From: an uncultured Methanobrevibacter sp.
GTDB taxonomy: Archaea > Methanobacteriota > Methanobacteria > Methanobacteriales > Methanobacteriaceae
DNA: 7,670 nt
NCBI GenBank assembly: GCA_946611495.1
Contig: CAMODR010000047.1
Location: forward strand, 1-7,670
Direction of reading: 5' to 3'
A program made the translations under genes and the position numbers. This document shows positions 1 to 6,108 of this stretch, piece after piece (the stretch's first letter is position 1; each line of letters begins with the position of its first letter). The notes below the pieces were generated by a model, which worked only from the letters and a program-made list of their open reading frames with translations, was not told the origin of the DNA and did no database searches.

Positions 1-240
1 ATATTAGACAGCGGTAAAGGCTCTGGAAAAACATTTGATTGGAGCCTTTTAGATAAAAGCAGTGATTTTTTTAAAAATTCCATCTTTTTGGCTGGAGGTC
101 TAAATAGTGAAAATTTGGATTTGGCCATTGAAGAATTCAATCCATTTGCAGTTGATTTAAGCAGTTCTATAGAAACCGATGGATTTAAAGATGAAGAAAA
201 ACTAAAAGAAATTATAAAGATTATGGAAAATTATAGGTGA
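1..240 (+). CDS. trpF: Phosphoribosylanthranilate isomerase, C-terminal part (cut by window start)
   Basis: Isomerises N-(5'-phosphoribosyl)anthranilate to the carboxyphenylamino-deoxyribulose phosphate in tryptophan synthesis; cytoplasmic TIM barrel. Frame 1 is open from base 1 to a TGA at 238-240, giving the last 79 residues of a protein that is usually 200-220 residues long. The visible part opens with ILDSGKGSGKTFDW, the strand carrying the catalytic aspartate and the glycine-rich turn of TrpF. Next come FLAGGLNSEN (phosphate-binding loop of strand 7) and VDLSSSIET (strand 8 phosphate-binding loop), then the usual GFKDEEKL ending helix. It is followed by trpB and trpA on the same strand, which supports the call. 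The start and upstream genes lie outside the window. Identity is close to certain; only completeness is unknown. Confidence 0.93.
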   Translation: MLDSGKGSGKTFDWSLLDKSSDFFKNSIFLAGGLNSENLDLAIEEFNPFAVDLSSSIETDGFKDEEKLKEIIKIMENYR

Positions 241-381
241 TTTTTAGACAATTTATATATAATTTATAAAATTTATATTAATTTAGATAATTTTTCTTAA
301 TTTATACCAATAAGTAATTTATATTAATTTAAATAATTTAAAAACATTTTTGATAATTAATAATTATTTTGGAGAGAAAAT
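241..381 (+). promoter_or_regulatory. AT-rich trpF-trpB spacer with possible internal promoter
   Basis: This 141-base spacer is almost pure A and T and contains no credible ORF. It holds several TATA-like strings, for example ATTTATATAT at 251-260, so an internal promoter for trpBA is possible, though in such AT-rich DNA TATA matches occur by chance. No leader peptide rich in tryptophan codons is seen, nor a TGTACA box of the kind bound by TrpY in Methanothermobacter. GGAGA at 371-375, six bases before the trpB ATG, is the ribosome binding site. Readthrough from trpF is an equally good explanation for trpBA expression. Confidence 0.4.
270..339 (+). repeat. Direct repeat, 24 bases, 46-base offset
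   Basis: Bases 270-293 and 316-339 are the same 24-base AT-only string apart from one G/A difference. Low complexity makes chance similarity possible, but the length and the 46-base offset match duplications in the other spacers of the window. Confidence 0.55.
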
Positions 382-1566
382 ATGAGCAGAGGAAGATTTG
401 GAGTTCATGGTGGGCAGTATATGTCTGAAACCTTAATGAACGAACTTCTTAATTTAGAGGAACAATATAATCATTTTAAAGAAGACCCTGAATTTATAGA
501 GGAATTAAACACTCTTTTAAAGGAATATGCAGGCAGGCCTTCTCTATTATACTATGCAAAAAGGATGACAGAAGACCTTGGAGGAGCAAAAATCTACTTA
601 AAGCGTGAGGATTTAAACCATACTGGCGCTCATAAGATCAATAATGTGCTTGGCCAATGCCTTCTTGCAAAGAAGATGGGCAAGACAAGAGTCATTGCAG
701 AAACAGGGGCTGGTCAGCATGGTGTTGCAACTGCCACTGCTGCAGCATTGCTTGGCATGGAATGTGAAGTGTTTATGGGAGAAGAGGACACTAAACGTCA
801 GGCATTGAATGTATTCAGAATGGAACTTCTTGGCGCTAAGGTTCATACAGTAACAACTGGTTCTAAGGTATTGAAAGATGCTGTAAATGATGCTTTTAGA
901 GAATGGATTTCACGAGTTGATGACACTCATTATGTAATAGGCTCTACAATGGGTCCTCATCCATTTCCAACAATCGTAAGGGATTTTCAAGCAGTAATAA
1001 GTGAGGAAATGAAAGAACAGATACTTGAATTGGAAGGAAGGCTTCCTGATATGGTAATTGCCTGTGTAGGTGGCGGAAGCAATGCAATGGGTTCATTCTA
1101 TAACTTTTTAGATGATGAGGAAGTCAAGCTTGTAGGAGTTGAAGCTGCAGGAAAGGGCATTGATACCGAATATCATGCAGCAACAATTGCAAAGGGAGAG
1201 CTTGGTATATTCCATGGTATGAAATCCTATTTCTGTCAAGGGAATTATGGTCAGATTGCTCCAGTATACTCAATATCTGCAGGGCTTGATTATCCTGGAA
1301 TCGGTCCCGAACATGCTTACTTACATGATATTGGAAGGGCAGAATATGTAAGTGCAACTGATGATGAGGCAGTTGAGGCATTTGAATATCTCTCAAGAAT
1401 GGAAGGAATCATTCCTGCAATCGAATCTTCCCATGCTATCGCTCATGCAATGAGGGTTGCACCAGAGATGAATAAGGACGATATAATTATAATTACTGTA
1501 TCCGGTCGTGGAGACAAGGATGTAGCAGCTATTGCCCGATATAAGGGAGTTGAATTATACGAATGA
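382..1566 (+). CDS. trpB: Tryptophan synthase beta chain
   Basis: PLP enzyme that condenses indole with L-serine to tryptophan, acting as the beta subunit of the cytoplasmic alpha2-beta2 synthase with TrpA. At 394 residues it has the usual length of the TrpA-partnered TrpB1 class, not the longer TrpB2. Visible motifs: HTGAHKINN with the Schiff-base lysine K85; ETGAGQHG with the catalytic glutamate E107; GGGSNAMG (230-237), the phosphate-binding loop of PLP; HGMKSYF (278-284); and SGRGDKD (374-380), where S374 faces the pyridine nitrogen. The ATG is preceded by GGAGA at a good distance. The trpA start lies 15 bases after the stop, so the two are surely co-transcribed. Wording such as [20 protein letters not shown] recalls clostridial TrpB more than typical archaeal TrpB1, which hints at transfer (from memory, not a search). 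Confidence 0.98.
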   Translation: MSRGRFGVHGGQYMSETLMNELLNLEEQYNHFKEDPEFIEELNTLLKEYAGRPSLLYYAKRMTEDLGGAKIYLKREDLNHTGAHKINNVLGQCLLAKKMGKTRVIAETGAGQHGVATATAAALLGMECEVFMGEEDTKRQALNVFRMELLGAKVHTVTTGSKVLKDAVNDAFREWISRVDDTHYVIGSTMGPHPFPTIVRDFQAVISEEMKEQILELEGRLPDMVIACVGGGSNAMGSFYNFLDDEEVKLVGVEAAGKGIDTEYHAATIAKGELGIFHGMKSYFCQGNYGQIAPVYSISAGLDYPGIGPEHAYLHDIGRAEYVSATDDEAVEAFEYLSRMEGIIPAIESSHAIAHAMRVAPEMNKDDIIIITVSGRGDKDVAAIARYKGVELYE

Positions 1567-1570
1567 TTGT

Positions 1571-1575
1571 GGGGG
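1571..1575 (+). promoter_or_regulatory. Ribosome binding site deciding the trpA start
   Basis: GGGGG lies six bases before the ATG at 1582. The in-frame TTG at 1567 starts right after the trpB stop, upstream of this site, and has no binding site of its own, so 1582 is the better start. Confidence 0.7.
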
Positions 1576-1581
1576 AATTTT

Positions 1582-2367
1582 ATGAGTGATAATAAAGAAA
1601 TAAAAATAGCAAACGCTTTTAATAATGGAAAGGCTTTCATTGGATTTTTAACTGCTGGAGACCCTACAATAGAAAAAACTGTAGAATATGTCTTGGCTAT
1701 GGAAGAGGCTGGATGTGACCTTGTGGAGATAGGCATACCATTTTCAGATCCTGTAGCAGAAGGTCCTGTTATTCAGGAAGCAAATATAAGGGCTCTTAAG
1801 AACAATACAAACACTGATGATGTATTTGAGGCAATCAGACAAATCAGACAAAAGTCTAATGTCCCTCTTGTCTTCTTGACTTATATCAATCCTGTTTTCT
1901 ATTATGGCTATGAAAAGTTCTTCAAAAGATGCAAGGAACTAAATGTATGCGGAATAATTTCACCAGACCTTCCATATGATGAAAAGGACGAGATATTGGA
2001 TGTTGCTAGTGAGAATGATGTTGATGTAATCAGCTTGATTGCACCTACTTCAAAAGAAAGAATACAGATGATTGCAAGTGAAGCCACTGGATTTATTTAT
2101 GTTGTTTCTTCATTAGGAGTCACTGGAATGAGAAGTGAGATCAGGACTGATTTAGAGTCAATCCTTTCCGATATAAAAGAAGTCACTGATGTTCCAGCTG
2201 CAGTTGGTTTCGGTATCAACACTCCAGAACAAGCCAAAAATATTGCAAAAGTGGCTGATGGTGTTATTGTAGGAAGCGCTATTGTTAATATTATTGGAGA
2301 ATATGGAGATAATGCAAGAGAGCCTCTTGTAAATTATGTTCGTTCCATGAAGGATGCTATTTCCTAG
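1582..2367 (+). CDS. trpA: Tryptophan synthase alpha chain
   Basis: Cleaves indole-3-glycerol phosphate to indole and glyceraldehyde 3-phosphate and channels the indole to TrpB. 261 residues, a full-length TIM barrel. Numbering matches the E. coli protein in the active site: FLTAGDP (22-28), catalytic E49 in LVEIGIPFSDP, loop 6 VSSLGVTG (175-182), GFGI (209-212) and the phosphate-binding GSAIV (231-235). Position 60, aspartate in E. coli (LADGP), is glutamate here (VAEGP). As I recall, that variant together with ISLIAPTSKERI and VTGMRSEIRTD is common in Lachnospiraceae-like clostridia, so it is probably a lineage marker and the enzyme should be active. The start was chosen by the upstream G-rich site. 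It ends in tandem stops TAG TAG (2365-2370) and is followed by a T-rich terminator, making it the last gene of the operon. Confidence 0.97.
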   Translation: MSDNKEIKIANAFNNGKAFIGFLTAGDPTIEKTVEYVLAMEEAGCDLVEIGIPFSDPVAEGPVIQEANIRALKNNTNTDDVFEAIRQIRQKSNVPLVFLTYINPVFYYGYEKFFKRCKELNVCGIISPDLPYDEKDEILDVASENDVDVISLIAPTSKERIQMIASEATGFIYVVSSLGVTGMRSEIRTDLESILSDIKEVTDVPAAVGFGINTPEQAKNIAKVADGVIVGSAIVNIIGEYGDNAREPLVNYVRSMKDAIS

Positions 2368-2370
2368 TAG

Positions 2371-2580
2371 TATTCTTTAATATTTTTGTAAGTATTTTTT
2401 GTTCTTTTTTTTATTTTTTCAGATTATCTTTTTTTATTTTTTCAAATGTTTTTTTTCTGTTTTTATTTTTTGTACTTTTTTTTATTTTTTCAAATGTTTT
2501 TTTCCTGTTTTTTTGTTCTTTTTTTTATTTTGCGTTTTTTGTTTTTTTCATTTTTATTTTTTCTTCTTTTTATAATTCCT
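2371..2580 (+). terminator. Long T-rich terminator region of the trp operon
   Basis: About 210 bases after trpA consist mostly of T, with many runs of 6 to 8 T (for example 2405-2412, 2449-2456, 2476-2483, 2519-2526). Archaeal RNA polymerase stops at such T tracts on the non-template strand without needing a hairpin. No ORF is present. The spacer 2368-2655 otherwise contains only the repeats and the palindrome listed separately. Confidence 0.75.
2404..2533 (+). repeat. Degenerate tandem repeats in the T-rich tract
   Basis: A unit built on C-T(7-8)-A-T(6)-CAAATG-T(7-8)-C(C)TG recurs at 2428-2459 and 2475-2507 (offset 47). Truncated versions of the front end, TTC-T8-A-T4-6, start at 2402 and 2516. 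The CAAATG and CTG islands show this is more than shared T content. Confidence 0.6.
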
Positions 2581-2624
2581 AATCAATAATTATTTAATGA
2601 TGGTATTTTTTTGCACTTAACTTC

Positions 2625-2638
2625 AATAGTTAACTATT
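2625..2638. promoter_or_regulatory. Perfect 14-base palindrome upstream of the flavoprotein gene
   Basis: AATAGTTAACTATT is a perfect palindrome, centred about 48 bases before the ATG at 2680. It could be the operator of a dimeric regulator. It shares only TAGT/ACTA ends with the redox operators further right and has different spacing, so it is not counted as the same site. AT-rich composition makes chance occurrence possible. Confidence 0.4.
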
Positions 2639-2670
2639 TTATCTTTCAGTGATAAATGTTAATTATATTT

Positions 2671-2675
2671 GGTGA
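2671..2675 (+). promoter_or_regulatory. Ribosome binding site deciding the flavoprotein start
   Basis: GGTGA, the usual methanogen Shine-Dalgarno core, lies four bases before ATG 2680. The earlier in-frame ATG at 2656 is upstream of it and would add eight residues not expected before the flavodoxin-fold strand. Confidence 0.75.
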
Positions 2676-2679
2676 TACT

Positions 2680-3213
2680 ATGGATATTGTAGCAATAATG
2701 GGATCTCCAAGAAAGCATGGAAATACTGATATGCTCCTGGATGAAATGATTAAAGGCGCTGAAGAGAAGGGACATACCGTTAAAAAGTATTATATAAGTG
2801 ATTTAGAGGTTCATCCTTGCCGTGCCTGCGGAGTCTGCATGCAAGGTAGGGACTGTGTATTTGATGATGATGGATTGAAGGTAAGTCATGAGATAGCAAA
2901 GGCAGATGGGCTTATCATTTCAAGTCCTATTTATTTTGGCCAAATGACTGGTGCATTAAAGGTTCTCATTGATAGGTTTTATGGAATTACTCACAATCCT
3001 TTAATACCTCTTTCAGGCAAGGTTGTGCTTATTTTAACTCATTTAGGCCCTGAACATTATTATGACTCATATATAGACTTGTTTAAGATTCAGCCTTTCC
3101 AGATGAATATGAGATATGAAGTGATGGATGTTTTGGATGTAGGCAGTTTAGGTGATGTAAGGGCTCAGCCAAACAAGCTAAAAGAGGCTTATGAAATTGG
3201 AAAAAGATTTTAA
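2680..3213 (+). CDS. Iron-sulfur flavoprotein (Isf-type, NADPH-dependent FMN reductase fold)
   Basis: 177-residue cytoplasmic flavodoxin-like protein with FMN and a predicted 4Fe-4S cluster. The first strand VAIMGSPRKHGNTD (4-17) is the FMN phosphate-binding loop of the FMN-reductase superfamily, and SSPIYFGQMTGALKVLIDR (81-99) is its second conserved FMN segment. Between them lies the compact motif C47-X2-C50-X2-C53-X5-C59, the hallmark of Isf. The spacing and residue numbers agree with what I recall for Methanosarcina thermophila Isf. Family members pass electrons from ferredoxin, and in methanogens have been linked to reduction of O2 and H2O2; the partner here is unknown. It is a single gene with its own spacer on each side. 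It converges on the Old Yellow Enzyme gene on the other strand, and the neighbourhood of redox genes supports an oxidative-stress role by inference. It is slightly shorter than Isf (about 190). Confidence 0.88.
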   Translation: MDIVAIMGSPRKHGNTDMLLDEMIKGAEEKGHTVKKYYISDLEVHPCRACGVCMQGRDCVFDDDGLKVSHEIAKADGLIISSPIYFGQMTGALKVLIDRFYGITHNPLIPLSGKVVLILTHLGPEHYYDSYIDLFKIQPFQMNMRYEVMDVLDVGSLGDVRAQPNKLKEAYEIGKRF

Positions 3214-3340
3214 TTCCTTATGAACTGCTATTTTTGATTCTTTATTCTTTTTCTATTTTTTTTGGATTGGTTTTGGTTCTTTATTCTTTTTTCTATTTTA
3301 TTTTATTTTATTTTATTTTATTTTTTTGATAGGTTATGAT
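3214..3340 (+). terminator. T-rich terminator between convergent genes
   Basis: The 127 bases between the flavoprotein stop and the opposing gene's stop are T-rich on the + strand (for example 3253-3262 and 3321-3327), fitting termination of the + strand gene. Read from the other strand it is A-rich, so it gives no U tract to the opposing Old Yellow Enzyme gene. Confidence 0.65.
3238..3320 (+). repeat. Direct repeat (39-base offset) and (TTTTA)5 microsatellite
   Basis: TTCTTTATTC-T(5-6)-CTATTTT occurs at 3238-3259 and 3277-3299. Bases 3296-3320 are five exact TTTTA units. Both sit within the terminator region of the flavoprotein gene and probably arose by slippage. Confidence 0.7.
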
Positions 3341-4327
3341 TTATTTTATAAGGCATTTGCTCTCTTTTTTCCAATAGCAATTATTACATGTTTTGCACTC
3401 TGATTCTCCATATCCATTCTCTTTCCATTTGCTTAAAAAGCCAGGGTTTCTAACAAAAGGCCTTTGCATAGAAATAAAATTGACATTTGTACTATTTATC
3501 AATTTATTAATGCTGTCCATGTTGGAGAATCCTCCTCCTAAAACGACAGGGATTGAAACTTCCTCAGCTACCTTATCTGCAAAGTCAACAAGCATATTTT
3601 CATTTGATAAGCTCTTTCTAAAGTACTGTGGAGATAGAAATTTAGTAATCTGAAGGCTATCTGCACTATTTTCAGCAAGTATCCTGCAGATTTCTAGAGA
3701 ATCGTCAAAATCTTTATATAGATTTACACGACAGTGGATATGCAAGCCTGTAATTTTTTTAATTAATTTAATTATTTCAATATTCATTCTTACGCGATTA
3801 TATGTGTTTCCACCATATTCATCTTCTCTTTGATTTTCAAAAGGATCCATAACTCTTGATGGGAAGTAGTTATTTCCAAAATTCAATTGAATTCCATCAA
3901 ATCCAGAGAATGCTATTTTTTTAGCTCCCATTACATAATCTGCTTGGATTTTCCGAATGTCTTCTATTGTCAAGTCATTGACTTCCATCATTTGCTTTCC
4001 ATTGACATTGCAGTTTATAAAGCCAAGCTGTGCAAATATAGGAACTTCATATTCATGAACCATTTCTGTCAATGATTTAAATTCCTTTATGAAATATGGT
4101 GAATTAATGTAGTAGGAATAATCGCTAAATCTGTCATGAGTGTATAATGAGATCAGCTCACTGATTATCAATCCTACATTATTCTTTGCTAAGGATTCAT
4201 ATCTTTCGAAAATCTTAGGAGATAAACTTTTTTGAGGTCCGTTTTCTGATTCCCATAATCCTGACCTTATGATGCAACTTTTAATATTAAATTTGCCGAA
4301 TTGGTAGTTATCAAATATTTCTTTCAT
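3341..4327 (-). CDS. Short Old Yellow Enzyme-family flavin oxidoreductase (paralogue 1)
   Basis: 328-residue FMN TIM-barrel protein of the NADH:flavin oxidoreductase / Old Yellow Enzyme family. Family signatures: IIRSGLWES (19-27), the usual I(V)RSAT(T/W)E; YESLAKNNVGLIISE (43-57); the FMN-contacting Q100; DLTIEDIRKIQ (118-128); GFDG (142-145); YGGNTYNR (171-178); R200; LGGG (263-266); and RPFVRNPGF (289-297). It ends in C311-X2-C314-X2-C317-X7-C325, probably a metal or Fe-S site. It lacks the second, pyridine-nucleotide domain of BaiCD or dienoyl-CoA reductase. The substrate-binding pair, normally H-x-x-H or H-x-x-N, is N149/N152 here, so the substrate is uncertain. The barrel is about 20-40 residues shorter than familiar homologues, mainly near residues 60-115. 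It has its own promoter with the shared palindrome, and no Shine-Dalgarno site, which suggests a leaderless mRNA. Paralogue 2 (6656-7642) matches at about half of positions by eye. Confidence 0.88.
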   Translation of the reverse strand: MKEIFDNYQFGKFNIKSCIIRSGLWESENGPQKSLSPKIFERYESLAKNNVGLIISELISLYTHDRFSDYSYYINSPYFIKEFKSLTEMVHEYEVPIFAQLGFINCNVNGKQMMEVNDLTIEDIRKIQADYVMGAKKIAFSGFDGIQLNFGNNYFPSRVMDPFENQREDEYGGNTYNRVRMNIEIIKLIKKITGLHIHCRVNLYKDFDDSLEICRILAENSADSLQITKFLSPQYFRKSLSNENMLVDFADKVAEEVSIPVVLGGGFSNMDSINKLINSTNVNFISMQRPFVRNPGFLSKWKENGYGESECKTCNNCYWKKESKCLIK

Positions 4328-4349
4328 ATTCTTATTTATTATATGATTG

Positions 4350-4357
4350 TATAAAAA
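4350..4357 (-). promoter_or_regulatory. TATA box of Old Yellow Enzyme paralogue 1
   Basis: Read on the minus strand this is TTTTTATA, 23-30 bases before the ATG at 4327. At archaeal spacing the transcript would begin at or within a few bases of the start codon. The sequence GCTTTTTATA is identical to that of the paralogue's promoter. Confidence 0.75.
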
Positions 4358-4361
4358 GCAA

Positions 4362-4383
4362 TTAGTAATTTAAGAATTACTAA
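4362..4383. promoter_or_regulatory. Palindromic operator, copy 1
   Basis: TTAGTAATT-TAAG-AATTACTAA is a perfect inverted repeat with 9-base arms and a 4-base centre. The 18-base core (4364-4381) ends exactly six bases before the TATA box of the minus-strand Old Yellow Enzyme gene, so a bound protein would touch the BRE/TFB site. Matching sites occur at 6025-6042 and 6601-6618. Confidence 0.8.
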
Positions 4384-4412
4384 GAATTAGATTCATCTGG
4401 TTTTAAATTGTT

Positions 4413-4442
4413 AGATTTTTATTTTTCTGGAATTTAAAATCT
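4413..4442. repeat. Weak inverted repeat downstream of the hydrolase gene
   Basis: AGATTTT (4413-4419) and AAAATCT (4436-4442) could pair as a 7-base AT-rich stem with a 16-base loop. It may add to termination of the minus-strand hydrolase transcript, but such stems are common by chance in DNA this AT-rich. Confidence 0.25.
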
Positions 4443-4455
4443 TATAATTTGATTT

Positions 4456-4463
4456 AAAAAAAA
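4456..4463 (-). terminator. T8 terminator of the hydrolase gene
   Basis: Eight A on the + strand read as T8 in the minus sense, starting three bases after the stop codon at 4467-4469. No such tract follows the upstream frnE-like gene, so this is the likely 3' end of a frnE-hydrolase transcript. Confidence 0.6.
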
Positions 4464-4466
4464 TTC

Positions 4467-5171
4467 TTATATTGTGAATCTTAAAGTGTCTAAAGGCTTT
4501 AGAATCTCTGTTTTAGTATTTGGGGCTTCATTTTTAACAAGTTTTCGAAATTTGTCAGGGTCTTGTCTAATTGAAGGAAAACTATTGTAATGCATAGGAA
4601 TCACTATCTTTGGATTAATCCATTTTGTAGCTATTGCAGCTTCTTCAGGGTCCATTGTAAATATATTCCCAATAGGTAATAATGCAATATCTGGCTTGTA
4701 TATGTCTCCAATGACGAATTTTAAATCAGAGAATAGTCCAGTATCTCCTGCATGAAATATTTTTGCATCATTTTTAAAATTTATTAGAAAGCTTCCAGGA
4801 TTTCCTCCATAAGGGGTGCTTCTATCAAAATCAAAGGATGATGAATGTAATGCATTTAACATTCTTATTTCTAATCCTTCAAAATCAATCTTTGCTCCAT
4901 AGTTTAATCCTATTGCGGTAATTCCATATCTTTGGAAATATCTTGAGATTTCATAATTTGTTATAACATATGAATTAGATTTTCTGGCAATCTCTATGGT
5001 GTCGCCTAAATGGTCTGAATGTGCATGGCTTACACAAATTATGTCGGGGTTTAACTCATCGCTTGATAGTGGACAGCTCGGATTTTCCTTAATGAATGGG
5101 TCTATAAGGACATTTATTTTATTTTTTCCTATAATTTCAAATGCGGAATGGCCGAAGTATCTTATTTTCAT
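4467..5171 (-). CDS. UPF0173 family metal-dependent hydrolase (metallo-beta-lactamase fold)
   Basis: 234-residue cytoplasmic protein of the metallo-beta-lactamase superfamily, UlaG/YtkL-like UPF0173 branch, whose substrate is unknown. Metal ligands in order: H49-A-H51-S-D53-H54 (the HxHxDH motif), H109 in ALHSS, D143 in HAGDTGLFSD and H194 in IPMHYNSFP. The opening FGHSAFEI, the VLIDPF strand and PIGNIFTMDPEEAA (166-179) are typical of the family, and the length is normal. GGTGATTAA directly before the ATG is a good ribosome binding site. It follows the frnE-like gene by 89 bases on the same strand with no T tract between them, so co-transcription is likely. A separate promoter around AAATTATAAA (5235-5244) cannot be excluded. 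The redox context suggests, but does not prove, a role in detoxification. Confidence 0.9.
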   Translation of the reverse strand: MKIRYFGHSAFEIIGKNKINVLIDPFIKENPSCPLSSDELNPDIICVSHAHSDHLGDTIEIARKSNSYVITNYEISRYFQRYGITAIGLNYGAKIDFEGLEIRMLNALHSSSFDFDRSTPYGGNPGSFLINFKNDAKIFHAGDTGLFSDLKFVIGDIYKPDIALLPIGNIFTMDPEEAAIATKWINPKIVIPMHYNSFPSIRQDPDKFRKLVKNEAPNTKTEILKPLDTLRFTI

Positions 5172-5192
5172 TTAATCACCACTTACTATTCT

Positions 5193-5292
5193 ATAATGGA
5201 TTTAAGGGCAGTCCTAAATTCTGCATACTCTCTCTTTATAATTTGGATTTGGTGGCAGTCCTAAATTCTGCATACTCCGTCTTCACAATTTG
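5193..5292. repeat. Tandem duplication (47-base offset) of the 3' end of the frnE-like gene
   Basis: Bases 5207-5230 and 5254-5277 are identical over 24 bases. Weaker similarity extends on both sides (ATAAT..GGATTT before, TCTTTATAATTTG-like after), giving a tandem pair of about 47-base units. One unit overlaps the last codons and stop of the frnE-like gene; the other lies in the spacer before the hydrolase. As 47 is not a multiple of three, the extra copy of the tail is not in the frame running on from the stop. Confidence 0.85.
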
Positions 5293-5956
5293 CAGCGTCT
5301 TTATCTGCATCTACTTCAGATTCGCTTTTTACTTGCTTTAAGACAGTTTTAAAATCTTCATAAGATAATGCACCAGGAATTGCATATTTATCATCAAATA
5401 TATAGTATGGCACTGCATGGATTCCATAAGCTAATGCAAGGTTTTCATCTTTTTCCACATCGGTGTTAAAAAGATTTGTATCTAAGACTTTCAGGCATTC
5501 TTCTTTTTCAAGTCCAGATTCTTCTGCTAATTGAATCAAAACATTTTTATCTGCTAATTTTAGGTTTTTTGTAAAATACGCATCGAACATTAATTTATTT
5601 AATTTTTTTGCTATCTCATTATCCTTTGTTTTAGCAAATTTCATTAATCTATGTGCATCTCGTGTATTTGTATACAATGTTGTTGCATATTTGAAGTCGA
5701 TGCCCTCGTCTATTCCTAATTTTGAAATGTTGTTTACTTCTTTTTCAGCATTTTCTAAGCTTAATCCATATTTTAATGCAAATCTTTCTACAGTTGTTGA
5801 TTCAACATCTTTAGGAGCATTTTGATCTAATTCAAAAGCAAATGTTTCCAAATCTATTTCTTTTTCAAGGTTTAAATCAGCTATAGCCTTTTCTAATCTT
5901 GTGTTTCCTATATAGCAGTATGGGCATGCATAATCGCTCCAATATTTTATTTTCAT
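5261..5956 (-). CDS. FrnE-like DsbA-family thiol oxidoreductase
   Basis: 231-residue protein with a thioredoxin fold interrupted by a helical insertion, the DsbA/FrnE type. C11-P-Y-C14 is the active CxxC in SDYACPYCYIG, close to the family's CPWCYIG. The cis-proline P183 lies in GIHAVPYYIF, and AIPGALSYEDF (192-202) is the last conserved element before the C-terminal helix. The C-terminus carries C224-X4-C229, a second pair known in Deinococcus FrnE, where it takes part in redox and metal responses. There is no signal peptide or membrane segment, so it acts in the cytoplasm, probably in thiol-disulfide exchange under oxidative stress. AGGAG (5965-5969 on the minus strand) is eight bases before the ATG. 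It is divergent from the HxlR regulator, and its promoter carries the shared palindrome six bases from the TATA box. The 3' end is duplicated just downstream. Confidence 0.88.
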   Translation of the reverse strand: MKIKYWSDYACPYCYIGNTRLEKAIADLNLEKEIDLETFAFELDQNAPKDVESTTVERFALKYGLSLENAEKEVNNISKLGIDEGIDFKYATTLYTNTRDAHRLMKFAKTKDNEIAKKLNKLMFDAYFTKNLKLADKNVLIQLAEESGLEKEECLKVLDTNLFNTDVEKDENLALAYGIHAVPYYIFDDKYAIPGALSYEDFKTVLKQVKSESEVDADKDAANCEDGVCRI

Positions 5957-6010
5957 AATTCATTCTCCTTTACTTAATTAATTATTTAAATGATTATTTG
6001 CAATAAATAA

Positions 6011-6018
6011 TTAATAAA
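6011..6018 (-). promoter_or_regulatory. TATA box of the frnE-like gene
   Basis: The minus strand reads TTTATTAA, ending 54 bases before the ATG at 5956, which would give a leader of about 30 bases containing the AGGAG site. The box lies exactly six bases from the palindrome at 6025-6042, as in the two Old Yellow Enzyme promoters. Confidence 0.6.
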
Positions 6019-6024
6019 TGGTTT

Positions 6025-6042
6025 AGTAATTATGCAATTACC
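6025..6042. promoter_or_regulatory. Palindromic operator, copy 2, between frnE-like gene and hxlR
   Basis: AGTAATT-ATGC-AATTACC contains a perfect GTAATT-N4-AATTAC inverted repeat (6026-6041). It matches the Old Yellow Enzyme operators in arm sequence and 4-base spacing. It lies six bases upstream of the frnE-side TATA box. Towards hxlR no TATA box stands at that distance, so direct control seems aimed at frnE; effects on hxlR are possible because the site is about 67 bases before its start. Confidence 0.8.
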
Positions 6043-6108
6043 ATGAAAAAATTCACGTTATTTTTTTCATTTATTTATTTAATTTTATTTTTAATATGGG
6101 TTGATATT

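Noticed and set aside
241..381. Tryptophan-responsive attenuator or TrpY TGTACA box before trpB
   Set aside because: No leader ORF with tryptophan codons and no TGTACA motif were found in the spacer.
613..1736. Minus-strand open frames inside trpB and trpA
   Set aside because: They lie fully opposite well-supported genes, have no recognisable motifs or binding sites, and are explained by coding-strand codon bias.
5172..5191. A fourth copy of the redox operator before the hydrolase gene (TTACTATT at 5183-5190)
   Set aside because: Only one half-site is present; there is no partner arm at 4-base spacing.
3393..5341. Plus-strand open frames opposite the first Old Yellow Enzyme, hydrolase and frnE-like genes
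   Set aside because: They are antisense shadows of clear genes with low-complexity translations and no start signals.
6043..6108. N-terminal hydrophobic extension of the HxlR protein from ATG 6043, resembling a membrane segment
   Set aside because: The start abuts the operator and has no ribosome binding site. The 22 residues are translated T-rich promoter DNA, and family length fits ATG 6109.
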